NCBI GenBank assembly: GCA_963716125.1
Contig: OY970294.1
Location: 1,984,001-2,048,000 of the forward strand
Reading direction: 5' to 3'
DNA length: 64,000 nucleotides
Source: Acidiluteibacter sp963716125
GTDB lineage: Bacteria; Bacteroidota; Bacteroidia; Flavobacteriales_E; Vicingaceae
Every line of letters begins with the position of its first letter. Within the stretch, counting starts at the first letter, position 1. Below are positions 47,344-55,575 of this stretch, in pieces. The notes below the pieces were generated by a model. It had not been told where the DNA came from, made no database searches, and worked only from the letters and a program-made list of their open reading frames with translations. Both the position numbers and the translations under genes were made by a program.

Positions 47344-48475
47344 CTATGTAAAGACACAATCTCCATCACCATCTTGAATTTCAACATCTAAGGAAAGTAA
47401 TTTTTCGTTTAAACTTTTAGATATCAAATAATTCCTTTCAGTTTTTTTTCGAAATAAAGCGACAGTTTTCAATTCCATTATTCTTTTAGATAAAGCTGAA
47501 TGATAAGTAGTGAATGTTTTAATTTTCCATTTGATTATATGATAATTAATAACTTTAATTACCTCATCCAAGTTGTTGTTATAGTAGAAATAGGGTAGTT
47601 TTAGCGTACCATTTCTAATAGAAAAAAATAAAAATGCTATCAATTTATTATTTGAATCTCTCACCTTTATCAATTTATAAGAAAATGATTTTGAAATAGA
47701 TGAGAAATAATACTTTTGATTTAATTTCATCTTTATCATTGGCAACTAATATCCATGGATGGTTTATTATCCAATTTAAATCATCCTTGCTGCGTCTCGA
47801 AAGTTGTTTATCCTGATTATTGATAATGAACTCATTGACTTCATTATCAATCTGACTGATGTATTCAAAATTTAAATGAGAAACATCTATTTTTATAAAT
47901 TTTAAACGAATGTTGAGGACAAAGTTTAAGGTAAAATCAATGGCTTTAAAGGCCCATTTAGTTTTTTTAAATATTTCTTTTTTAGGTGGTAGAATATGTT
48001 GTAAATCAGATTGAATATATAATCGAATACCTTTTTTGATATAAGGTTGATTTGTAAAAAGATTAGTTTTATCGTAAACTATTTTTGTAGCAGGTACATA
48101 ATCTGCAAATAGGACTTTATGATTCCAAATTTCTACTGCTTTTGTTATTAATTGGGTACTAACTCCTTTACCACGGGATTGGTTTGAAACCCACAAACAA
48201 CTTAACCATCCAATTTTAATCGATTCGTTTTTGTTTAGATAAAAGTAGTCAGGAAGTATACCGAGATAACCCATCATTTTATCTCCAGAAAATGCTACTA
48301 ATAGCAGTATATCTTCTTCAAGAAGTCGTGGATTTTTAGTCTGTGAAATAGCTCTATGCAAACTAATTGGAATATCATTGCCTTTCCTAAAATCATCAGA
48401 ATTGATATAATCTAACAATTGACTTTTATTAAATTGTTTTATTTCAAGCATTCCTGTAAATTGTATTTTTCCCAA
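47344..48475 (-). pseudogene. GNAT-family acetyltransferase, one frameshift
   Basis: The first part (start 48475, or more likely ATG 48451, MLEIKQFNKSQL) has GYLGILPDYFYL, IGWLSCLWVSNQSRGKGVSTQLI and a Pro/Lys-rich middle. It runs out of frame near 47700-47712 after ANDKDEIKSK. The other frame continues with YYFSSISKSFSYKLIKVRDSN, FLFFSIRNGTLKLPYF and ends GDGDCVFT at 47344. Joined length is about 370 residues, two GNAT-like halves as in peptidoglycan or polysaccharide acyltransferases. It overlaps the end of the deacetylase gene upstream, suggesting a shared role in surface glycans. Confidence 0.7.
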
Positions 48476-49460
48476 AAGGTATTTTTAATAAATAGTAGAT
48501 TAATTCTGAGTTCAAAAGTTGTTTTGCATTGTGATTTGCATATTCTAAAGGAATTCGTTGAAAATTCTTTTTAATGATATCTTTTTTTTGTCCTGCAATA
48601 CCAAAAGTAAAATCAGCAATTTTATTTTTATAAATATGATCAAAAAAACCTTTTGAAACTTTGTAATCGGTAAATGGGAATGAAAATATTTTGTAATCAA
48701 TTGAATAGGTAGAACATATTAAATCGATGCTTTCCTTTGTTTGTTTAATTTGCTCTGCTAATTTAAGATATTGAAATTCTGGATGATCTGTACTATGTGC
48801 ACCAAAAAAGAAACCTTGTTTAATTAATGAATTTATTTGATTACTTGTTAAATAAGGAGATTTATTTGATAGGAAGTCTTGAAAATTATAATCTAATAAG
48901 CTTGCTACATCGTCCAACAAATCTTTATTTTGATAATTAATAGACAGTAAGTTATGTGTATTTTTTCTAGTGTTCGAAAACACATTTTGAAGACTTTTAT
49001 TTAAAAGCGGCTCTTTTTTCAATATATCAATTAGTAAACTTGATTTGTACCTGTAGAATAGATCTTTATTGTCAATAAAATCGCTATTTAGAAAACAAAT
49101 TGCTGGAATTCCTTTTTGCAACAATATTGGAGCTATCGTTTCGTAAAAACTACTTAATCCATCATCAAACGAAAGTAAGAATGAAGGTTTTCTAGGCTGT
49201 TTATTATTACGTTGCAATTCTGCAAATTCATTATAATCTATAGGTGTGTAATGTTTCAGAAGAAAATCTAAATCTTGAATAAAAGCTTTAACTTCTTTTA
49301 CAGGATATAAATGCTGAATATGAGGCATTTCTGCATCTGAAATAGAATGATAGAAAGGAAGTATTAATTTTTGATGAGATGTTTTTTGCAAAAATGTATG
49401 TGGAATACCTCCAACAAAATTGCCAAAACGATTTATAAACTGATTTTTTAAACTTGCCAT
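48444..49460 (-). CDS. Polysaccharide deacetylase family protein (NodB fold)
   Basis: The 338-residue protein has KLILPFYHSISD, PSFLLSFDDGLSSFYETIAPIL (catalytic FDDG, with a metal Asp), GIPAICFLNSDFID, FFGAHSTDHPEF and a C-terminal SFPFTDYKVS. This is the NodB fold, which removes N-acetyl groups from cell-surface polysaccharide or peptidoglycan. No signal peptide is visible, so it may be cytoplasmic. It precedes and overlaps the GNAT gene. Confidence 0.85.
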   Translation of the reverse strand: MASLKNQFINRFGNFVGGIPHTFLQKTSHQKLILPFYHSISDAEMPHIQHLYPVKEVKAFIQDLDFLLKHYTPIDYNEFAELQRNNKQPRKPSFLLSFDDGLSSFYETIAPILLQKGIPAICFLNSDFIDNKDLFYRYKSSLLIDILKKEPLLNKSLQNVFSNTRKNTHNLLSINYQNKDLLDDVASLLDYNFQDFLSNKSPYLTSNQINSLIKQGFFFGAHSTDHPEFQYLKLAEQIKQTKESIDLICSTYSIDYKIFSFPFTDYKVSKGFFDHIYKNKIADFTFGIAGQKKDIIKKNFQRIPLEYANHNAKQLLNSELIYYLLKIPFGKNTIYRNA

Positions 49461-49626
49461 ATTTATTTAAAACAATGTTATTAAATGGCTTTACATTTAA
49501 AAATCTCTACATTTAGAGAACTAATATAGTAAAGTTTTTAATTTCAACCCACGATTTAATGCAAAAGTTCAATACAGGGTTTGAAATCAATTGTTAATCT
49601 ATAAATTAAAATAACCTTAATCTTCT

Positions 49627-50379
49627 TTATTTACGTTCAGTGTGCATTATTTTATCCCAAAATGTAAAGTATAGGCCAAAATTCTTTTTTACATATTTAT
49701 GATGGTGATCGTGATGTGTAGCGCCGATAATATGTTTTCGGAAAAATTTAAACTTTTTACCAAGAGGATAAATCTCAACACCTGCATGATTAATTATAGC
49801 AGAAACAGTCATAAGAAAAAGAGTTATAATAATTGCTAACATGCTCATTGGTAGAATTACAACAATTATAGGTACAATAATAGATTGTAAAAGGGACTCT
49901 ACAGGATGAAATGAAAAAGAAGTAAAAGCTGTAGTATTTACACTTTGATGATGAACCATATGCATACGCCGAAGAATAGGGGAGGTGTGCATCCATTTAT
50001 GCAGCCAGTAATAATATAAATCATGTATAATGAGATAAATAATTATGCTTATCGGGATATACCAAATTGGATAAGTATTTATATCTATATATATCTTAGT
50101 GTAACCTACTTGCCACAATATTAATAGAACCATACCCATTATACTAAAAATAATGGCACTGTATGTTGAAAGAATAAGCTCTCTTTTAATCTGTTGACTA
50201 TTATTTTTTTGAGCAAAAAGAATTCTTTTCTCAAATCGTTGTTTAAAAACTTTAAAAAAAAGCCAATGGTAGGCACCTGACAACAATAGATAGCGCAAAA
50301 AGACAATCACAAATATTAAAACAAGCGATATGATGAAGGTTTTAGAATCAGTAAAATCTAATCCTGCAATCGTTTTCAT
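49627..50379 (-). CDS. Sterol desaturase / fatty-acid hydroxylase superfamily protein
   Basis: The 250-residue membrane protein has about five membrane segments and the three His clusters of the superfamily: HDLYYYWLHKWMH, RRMHMVHHQSVN and GATHHDHHHKYV, which bind a di-iron centre. These enzymes hydroxylate or desaturate lipids at the inner membrane. The substrate cannot be told. No co-transcribed partner is apparent. Confidence 0.88.
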   Translation of the reverse strand: MKTIAGLDFTDSKTFIISLVLIFVIVFLRYLLLSGAYHWLFFKVFKQRFEKRILFAQKNNSQQIKRELILSTYSAIIFSIMGMVLLILWQVGYTKIYIDINTYPIWYIPISIIIYLIIHDLYYYWLHKWMHTSPILRRMHMVHHQSVNTTAFTSFSFHPVESLLQSIIVPIIVVILPMSMLAIIITLFLMTVSAIINHAGVEIYPLGKKFKFFRKHIIGATHHDHHHKYVKKNFGLYFTFWDKIMHTERK

Positions 50380-50467
50380 TTTCAGTTTATGATTAATGAA
50401 TAGGTAATGGTGTGAGGAATCACCATACTAACAGAAAAAGAATCGTATTTGTTGCAGGAAATAATAA

Positions 50468-50727
50468 GTGATTCGATTTTATACAAGTTTACCTTTCATT
50501 AATTCCTTTCAACTGAGGAAGCAGATTTACTTTATTTACTATTTAAAAATGAAAATAAGGTACTCGATAGAGAATTCATTTTAAATGAAGTATGGGGTGA
50601 TGTGGGTGATTATGTTGGTAGAAATTTTGATGTTTTTATCTCTAAATTGCGAAAAAAACTAAATGCAGATATCCATCTGAAAATTATCAATGTAAGAGGA
50701 GTTGGCTATAAGTTTGTAATAAACTAA
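50468..50727 (+). pseudogene. Stub of an OmpR-type response regulator DNA-binding domain
   Basis: On the plus strand, after an in-frame TAA at 50500-50502, the frame 50503-50727 reads LSTEEADLLYLLFKNENKVL then DREFILNEVWGD, NFDVFISKLRKKLNAD and INVRGVGYKFVIN with a stop. This is nearly all of a winged-helix Trans_reg_C domain. The receiver domain is missing, so the gene is a 3' stub left after a deletion. Confidence 0.8.
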
Positions 50728-50789
50728 GCATTTATTTAGAGTTTATAAGATCATCAATTTGTTGCAGACTTTTAGAACATGGAAAACTG

Positions 50790-51147
50790 TTAATTTTCAT
50801 TGAGTTTTGTTTCAATATCTGTACTCGTATAATAGTGTAATATCTTATTCAAGATAGCTTTGATCTCATCAACAGATTTTGAATATACCACCTCAAAAGG
50901 TATTTCCCAGTTTTCATTTTTGATCATTTTTATTATAAATTCTCCTTTGTTAGTAGCGATATTACCATACCAACCTAAATCAATAATCAAATCATCTTCT
51001 TCAAATGAGCATTGAAGTAAATCATCTCTTTAAATAGTTGAAGCTATCCACTTCATTAAAAAATTTTACAGGATCATAGGTATAAAATTCATGATGAATA
51101 ATAGTGCAATCTAATGGGAAATCTATCTCTTGAATTTTAATCATCAT
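50790..51147 (-). pseudogene. Small protein of unknown function, one frameshift
   Basis: From ATG 51147 the frame reads MMIKIQEIDFPLDCTIIHHE, then DPVKFFNEVDSFNYLK before a stop near 51022. Skipping one base gives DDLLQCSFEEDDLIIDLGWYGN, ENWEIPFEVVYSKSVDEI and ends TKLNEN at 50790. About 118 residues. The acidic, WYGN-containing sequence resembles immunity-type or polyketide-less small Bacteroidota proteins, but I cannot name a family. Confidence 0.55.
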
Positions 51148-51233
51148 TTTTTTGAATAAACACTGTCTTTTTAGCCTAAATTGACAGTGCAAATGTAGTT
51201 ATTCTTAGCGTTTGTGATACTCTTAACTAATCA

Positions 51234-52208
51234 TCAAGAATAGGATTGTATACCCCATCGAGAATCTCTCCATTCTTTTTGTTCTTCTTTTGTTAGGAAA
51301 GTCCAAGCTAGAATTCGACTAGATTTGTTGCCAGTTTCCATAGGAATAGTTTTTATCTGTTTAGCTTTAGTTTTTTCTAATAATTTTAGGAGTCCTTTTA
51401 GATTGGATTCTTTAGAAACTAAGATTGAGTACCAGTAACAGTTTTTAGAATACAGCTCACTCTCAATAATCATATTTGCAATGAATTGATATTCTCCACC
51501 CTTATAGACTAATTCACTGCTGTTTCCTGCAAAATTTAGTGTTGGCGTTTTAACAGTTTTACCTGATAAATTCTTAGTTTTTCTTCTGCTTCCCTTTTGT
51601 GCATCGGCAATGGAAGCATGAAAAGGAGGATTACAAATAACAAATTCAATTTTTTCGTCTTTGCTTAAAATACCATCAAAAATAGCTGATGTTTTTTTTT
51701 GCAATCTACATTCAACTTTCCCTTTAAGCGATGGATTATCTATTATAATACTATTTGCCGATGCAATGGATTTTGGATCAACATCAGTTCCAATAAATTG
51801 CCATCCGTATTCTGATACGCCAAGAATAGGGTAGATGCAGCTAGCACCCATTCCTATATCTAAACCATAGATTTTATCACCAGTAGGAATTGTTCCCCAA
51901 TTATTTTCGCCTAATAAGTCTGCTATATAATGAAGGTAATCTGCTCTTCCTGGTATAGGTGGACATAAATTTTCATCTGGAAAATCCCAATGTTTTATTC
52001 CGTAATAATGATGAAGTAATGCTTTGTTTAAGAGTTTTACTGCGAATGGGTTTGCAAAGTTGACAGATTTTACACCAAATTTATTTAATTGGATATACTG
52101 TTCCAATTTAGGACAAGCAATTACTAAAGCGTCTAAATCATATCTGTCTCGGTTTTTGTTTCTGGGATGTAATTTTATTTTTTTAGATGGATTGGGTTTA
52201 GATGACAT
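51234..52208 (-). CDS. rlmF: 23S rRNA (adenine(1618)-N(6))-methyltransferase
   Basis: The 324-residue protein has HPRNKNRDRYDLDAL, HYYGIKHWDFPDENLCPPIPGRADYLHY, LDIGMGASCIYPILG (SAM site), the N6-adenine motif NPPFHASIADAQKGSRRKTKNL and SRILAWTFL. These match RlmF, which methylates A1618 of 23S rRNA. Length is normal and the gene is intact. It is the last clear chromosomal gene before the accessory island. Confidence 0.93.
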   Translation of the reverse strand: MSSKPNPSKKIKLHPRNKNRDRYDLDALVIACPKLEQYIQLNKFGVKSVNFANPFAVKLLNKALLHHYYGIKHWDFPDENLCPPIPGRADYLHYIADLLGENNWGTIPTGDKIYGLDIGMGASCIYPILGVSEYGWQFIGTDVDPKSIASANSIIIDNPSLKGKVECRLQKKTSAIFDGILSKDEKIEFVICNPPFHASIADAQKGSRRKTKNLSGKTVKTPTLNFAGNSSELVYKGGEYQFIANMIIESELYSKNCYWYSILVSKESNLKGLLKLLEKTKAKQIKTIPMETGNKSSRILAWTFLTKEEQKEWRDSRWGIQSYS

Positions 52209-52307
52209 AATTTAAGGGACGAAATTACTTGATGTTTAGGATGGAATCCAAATCGTAAAGATACATTTCAAAATCGTAAAATAAAAAATCAATATCCATT
52301 AGACGGA

Positions 52308-52390
52308 AAATCGAATTTAAAGATGAATTTTCTTTCATAAATTTTAGCTACCTCATTCCACGTTTTAAATGTTTCTTGATAAGTATCCAT
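52308..52390 (-). pseudogene. 5' stub of a SAM-dependent methyltransferase gene
   Basis: From ATG 52390 the frame reads MDTYQETFKTWNEVAKIYER KF and then stops within a few codons. The MDxYQETFxTWNxVAxxYxxKF phrase starts many Bacteroidota class I methyltransferases. Only about 25 codons remain, so this is a truncated remnant at the edge of the accessory island. Confidence 0.6.
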
Positions 52391-52506
52391 TATTAGATTC
52401 TTTTAGCGTTTTTTTTTGGATAGCGAAAGATACTACAAATAGAACAACAGCTTTAAAGTTAGTTATTCTATTTTTAAACTGTACTAATTCTGTGGGAGCT
52501 TAAACA

Positions 52507-52662
52507 ATGGCTAAACTTGAGGTAAAAACAAAACATACCGCTAAAACTTCAACTTATTTGAAATTATATCAACTAAATAGACAGAATGCCGATCTTATTC
52601 CACTATTTTCTCTTGTAAAAAAAGCATTACTTCCAATAAAAGACAACAAAAAAGAAACTTGA
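52507..52662 (+). CDS. 51-residue ORF carried by the IS91-type element end, copy 1
   Basis: The ORF begins MAKLEVKTKHTAKTSTYLKL and ends LLPIKDNKKET. It is basic and has no recognisable domain. The second copy at 61186-61341 differs by one residue in the SLxKKAL segment (Val here, Glu there). Similarity between the two loci starts at this ATG. Confidence 0.5.
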   Translation: MAKLEVKTKHTAKTSTYLKLYQLNRQNADLIPLFSLVKKALLPIKDNKKET

Positions 52663-52779
52663 AGATGAGCAGACCTTATTAAATCCCCATAGCAAAAAAG
52701 TAAGCAGACCGAAGGGCTGAGCTCAACACAGGCTCTATTGAAGTGCGTCCTCAACGCACTGCATTAGAGCCTAATTGTT
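52507..52779 (+). mobile_element. Solo right end of the IS91-type element (fragment copy)
   Basis: This segment is almost identical to 61186-61458, the right end of the complete IS91-type element, differing at only a few bases, and includes the small ORF and the terminal hairpin. Transposase and recombinase genes are absent. The hairpin arms CTCTATTG A AGTGCGT and ACGCACT G CATTAGAG are at 52733-52769 with one mismatch, followed by CCTAATTGTT and then the TTACCC start of the HigBA unit. It is a remnant of an earlier insertion or one-ended transposition event. Confidence 0.8.
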
Positions 52780-52795
52780 ACCCATTGTTATTTTT

Positions 52796-53164
52796 TCAGT
52801 TCGCAAGTTTATAATTGTTCACAAGTACAGATGCAGATATTTGTAAGATTCGTTCTAATTCTCTTATCATATCAACAGTCAATCTTTTCTTTCGATTCAG
52901 AATTTCTGATACTCGGCTTTTTCCACCGATTATTCCAACCAAATCCTTTTGACGCATATTCAATTCCTCCATTCGGATTTTTATTGCTTCTATTGGGTCT
53001 GGTGCATCAATCGGATAATGTTCGTTTTCGTAATTTTCTATGAGTAATGAAAGTATTTCTGCTTCATCACCTTCTTTTGTGTCAATTGGCGCATCGAAAA
53101 TCACATTCAAACGTTCAAGTCCGTCTTGATAATCTTTCTCGGTTTTAATAGGTTTTAATTCCAT
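52796..53164 (-). CDS. higA: HigA-type antitoxin (HTH)
   Basis: The 122-residue protein has KPIKTEKDYQDGLERLNVIFDA at the N-terminus and a helix-turn-helix LNMRQKDLVGIIGGKSRVSEILNRKRRL-like region at about residues 70-100, ending with LERILQISASVLVNNY. This matches HigA antitoxins that neutralise HigB and repress their own promoter. It follows the toxin gene by 9 bp, the reversed order typical for hig systems. It is part of the first cassette-like unit; the stop lies 17 bp from the unit's end. Confidence 0.88.
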   Translation of the reverse strand: MELKPIKTEKDYQDGLERLNVIFDAPIDTKEGDEAEILSLLIENYENEHYPIDAPDPIEAIKIRMEELNMRQKDLVGIIGGKSRVSEILNRKKRLTVDMIRELERILQISASVLVNNYKLAN

Positions 53165-53173
53165 AATGTTTTT

Positions 53174-53470
53174 TTAAATAGTATCTGCATCTATTTTGTC
53201 ATATTCAGCGTGTGTGCCAATAAAACGGATAAATGCCCATTGTTTTTCGTAATTAAACTTGACAATTAGGTGATAGGAATTTCCTTTAATATTGAAAACT
53301 ACTCGGCCATTTTTTAGAATACTTGCGTTGATGTAAGTTTGTTTAACATCATTTGGCGAAAACCATTTGGCACTTTTTACAGTATCATACCAGGTTTTTA
53401 AATACTGCTCTGAATCTGCGTGTTTTTCCCAATATTCTCGAAGCGTACTTTTTGCAATTATTCGTTTCAT
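53174..53470 (-). CDS. higB: HigB-type mRNA interferase toxin
   Basis: I prefer the ATG at 53470 (MKRIIAKSTLREYWEKH); an upstream in-frame start at 53497 adds nine residues without family support. The 98-residue product has HADSEQYLKTWYDTVKSAKW, FNIKGNSYHLIVKFNYEKQWAFIRFIGTHAEYDKI, the RelE/HigB fold with the C-terminal HAEYDKID motif. HigB cleaves mRNA on the ribosome; HigA downstream blocks it. The pair fills one cassette-like unit. Confidence 0.9.
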   Translation of the reverse strand: MKRIIAKSTLREYWEKHADSEQYLKTWYDTVKSAKWFSPNDVKQTYINASILKNGRVVFNIKGNSYHLIVKFNYEKQWAFIRFIGTHAEYDKIDADTI

Positions 53471-53539
53471 CTGTTCAATTATAAAACAAATATACAATAA
53501 GTTCTCAAATTACGAACTGAAAACGATTTTTTTATAAAA

Positions 53540-53665
53540 GGTAACGTGTTTGTATATGAAAAGTTGCGTGCAAATAGGCTTTAAACCTTCGGTTTATTAC
53601 TGACCTTAAAAATAAGGAAAAGCCAATGGATTAAGCACTTACCAGTAATTTTTTATATACGGTGT
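53540..53665. repeat. attC-like inverted-repeat element S1
   Basis: This element starts GGTAACGTGTTTGTATATG AAAAGTTGCG and ends GTAATTTTTTATATACGGTG. The outer arms AACG..GTATATgAAAA and TTTTTATATACG pair, and an inner GGCTTT/AAAGCC-type stem is present. GGTAAC at its left is the complement of GTTACC at 52777-52782, the other end of the HigBA unit. The group II intron starts at its right end. Confidence 0.6.
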
Positions 53666-54426
53666 GTGTGCCTTGAATGGTAAATATAAGTAAGTTCTTT
53701 AAAATATTGAATTTAATCCAAAGGGTGCAAGTCCCTTATGCGCTAGGGTTCCCGATTAGCTCGGGACAGGCTGTGCCTGGAAGCAAAGCAAGTGGCACGC
53801 GTGTCGCTGAAGCTTTAGCGTAAGCACAAGGTTGCTAACCGTGAGGTTTAGACTGAAGTAAGCCAGACTGCGTAAACTGTACTGACCCTTCGACAAGCTC
53901 AGGATAAACCAAGCAGAAACTGAATATGAGGCTATTAGATTGGATGCGTAAGCACACTTCGGCATGCTCAGTGCACCGCATCATTGCGAAGTCCCAAGCT
54001 GCTGAAAAGCAGAGATAATCGAAGTAGTAGATTCAGCAGGCATAGTTTAAAGGATATTTATCCGCCTCAGGCGGAGAGATCTCTGTAGCCACGAGTTGGC
54101 AGAGCAGAGAAGTCAGGCGTTTACGCTAAAGCTTCTGCGACAGCGTGCCGAAGTCATAGTACTTATTGGAAACGAGGTGTAATAAAAATACATAGGTCTC
54201 ACAAGTAGGGAAGGACTGAACGTTAACCTTTCAGAAATTAAATTAGGAGCATATTTTGCGTATAAAGACAGTATTCTAGTAAAATTGTAGCCTTTTATGA
54301 AAGTATGAAATAGCGAGAATTGGTGTAAAGAGCAATTGTCATGATGGTTAACGAACCGTCCCGAGAAAATCGGGATGGTGTGAGAGGTGAACTCCGACTA
54401 TTTTAGTCGGAGCCGTCTACTCGATT
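53664..54426 (+). ncRNA. ORF-less group II intron
   Basis: The region starts GTGTGTGCC and contains classical domain I sequence (GGGTGCAAGTCCC, TAAGCACAAGGTTGCTAACCG TGAGG, GAAGTAAGCCAGACTGCG) and a 3' end with domain V-like GAACCGTCCCGAGAAAATCGG GATGGTGTGAG and a domain VI stem ACTCCGACT/AGTCGGAGC, ending CTACTCGATT. No reverse-transcriptase/maturase ORF is present; the total of about 760 nt lacks the usual domain IV ORF. Exact ends are uncertain by a few bases. It lies inside the junction between the HigBA and DUF6090 units. Confidence 0.8.
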
Positions 54427-54440
54427 GTGCTTTCGTTATT

Positions 54441-54503
54441 TTAATTATTTTTTTCAGATGTTGTCAATTCAATAATTCGGTCAATGGTTTTATTAATTTC
54501 CTT
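54441..54503 (-). pseudogene. 3' end of the DUF6090 gene cut off by IS1595 insertion
   Basis: Read on the minus strand, 54503-54441 encodes KEINKTIDRIIELTTSEKNN and a stop. Fused in frame to the part at 55576-56264 across one copy of the 8-bp duplication it gives ...FQSELKEINKTIDRII..., restoring the C-terminus exactly. Confidence 0.85.
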
Positions 54504-55575
54504 GGCTCTAGTTTAATTCAGCTATTATTTGTATATTGTGTGTATGAAAACAGAAAAGCTTAAAGACCAAATACTCTCTCTGCCAATTAAACAACGTGAG
54601 CGTTTGTTGAAGGAGATTGAAGATTCAACTAAAGAGATTAACCTGTCTGCGATTGTTTCACGTCAGCATGAGTTTAATAACAAACTCGGAGCCTGTCCTC
54701 ATTGTTCTCATTCTAAGTATGTTCGTTTTGGGATTGACAAAGGAGCACAGCGCTACAAATGCAAGTCTTGCCAAAGAAGTTTTACGGAGTATACAGGTAC
54801 TTGGATGGCAGGGCTGCAAAGAAAAGACAAGATTGTTGATTATCTTAAACTAATGGTTGAAGAAAAAAGTCTTGACAAAATTGTTTCGATTTTGGGTATT
54901 AATAAGAAAACAGCCTTTGATTGGCGCCACAAGATATTGTCTTCAGTTGACGCAGATGACGGAGAGCCCTTCATTGGTATCACAGAAAGTGATGAGACCT
55001 TTTTCCTCAAATCTGAAAAAGGGATGAAGGTTAAAAATCGAGAACCAAGGAAAAGAGGCGGTAAGTCAAGCAAAAGGGGTGTAAGCAATGATCAGGTTGC
55101 GGTCATCGTGACTCAAGACAGAAAGTCAATGCTAAATCTGAGTGTAGCTACACTTGGACGGATTAGAAAGATTGATATTAAAAATGCTATTGGCAATCGC
55201 ATAAAAAAAGGGAGCACAATTTTGTGTAGTGATTCTCACCACAGTTATAAAGGCTTCGCTAAAGACACCAAAATTGAGTTTCATCCGGTAAATGTTTCCA
55301 GGGGAGAAAGAGTAAAAGGAGCGTTTCATGTACAGCATGTAAACTCAACGCACAATAAAATAAAGAAGTGGATTGGAAATACATTCTGGGGCGTGTCTAC
55401 TAAATACCTGCAACAATACCTAAATTGGCATATTATAAAAGAAAAAATAAAATCAAACAAGGATATTACCCTTGCTTTCGCAAAGCAGATAGTTGTTGCG
55501 GGAGCTCTGGAGCGCTTTGTTCAAATCCAACCAAACTATAAAACACTATTATCAACGCAGTGCTAAACTAGAGCC
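54504..55575 (+). mobile_element. IS1595-type insertion sequence
   Basis: The element of 1072 bp has inverted ends GGCTCTAGTTTA (54504-54515) and TAAACTAGAGCC (55564-55575) and is flanked by the 8-bp direct repeats ATTTCCTT at 54496-54503 and 55576-55583. It carries one transposase gene. The intact flanking duplication shows that the insertion is simple and fairly recent. Confidence 0.93.
54544..55566 (+). CDS. IS1595 family transposase
   Basis: The protein of 340 residues from Met at 54544 (MKTEKLKDQILSLP) has an N-terminal zinc ribbon CPHCSHSKYVRFG and RYKCKSCQRSF, a helix-turn-helix region with KTAFDWRHKIL, and the DDE-type catalytic region with ESDETFFL, CSDSHHSYK and HVNSTHNKIKKWI. The frame also opens 15 bp earlier at 54529, which is not preferred. 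The stop at 55566 lies in the right inverted repeat. It is intact and may be active. Confidence 0.9.
   Translation: MKTEKLKDQILSLPIKQRERLLKEIEDSTKEINLSAIVSRQHEFNNKLGACPHCSHSKYVRFGIDKGAQRYKCKSCQRSFTEYTGTWMAGLQRKDKIVDYLKLMVEEKSLDKIVSILGINKKTAFDWRHKILSSVDADDGEPFIGITESDETFFLKSEKGMKVKNREPRKRGGKSSKRGVSNDQVAVIVTQDRKSMLNLSVATLGRIRKIDIKNAIGNRIKKGSTILCSDSHHSYKGFAKDTKIEFHPVNVSRGERVKGAFHVQHVNSTHNKIKKWIGNTFWGVSTKYLQQYLNWHIIKEKIKSNKDITLAFAKQIVVAGALERFVQIQPNYKTLLSTQC

Noticed and set aside
53664..54426. CRISPR array or tRNA cluster
   Set aside because: The stem-loops are not evenly spaced repeats, and the order of motifs fits group II intron domains.
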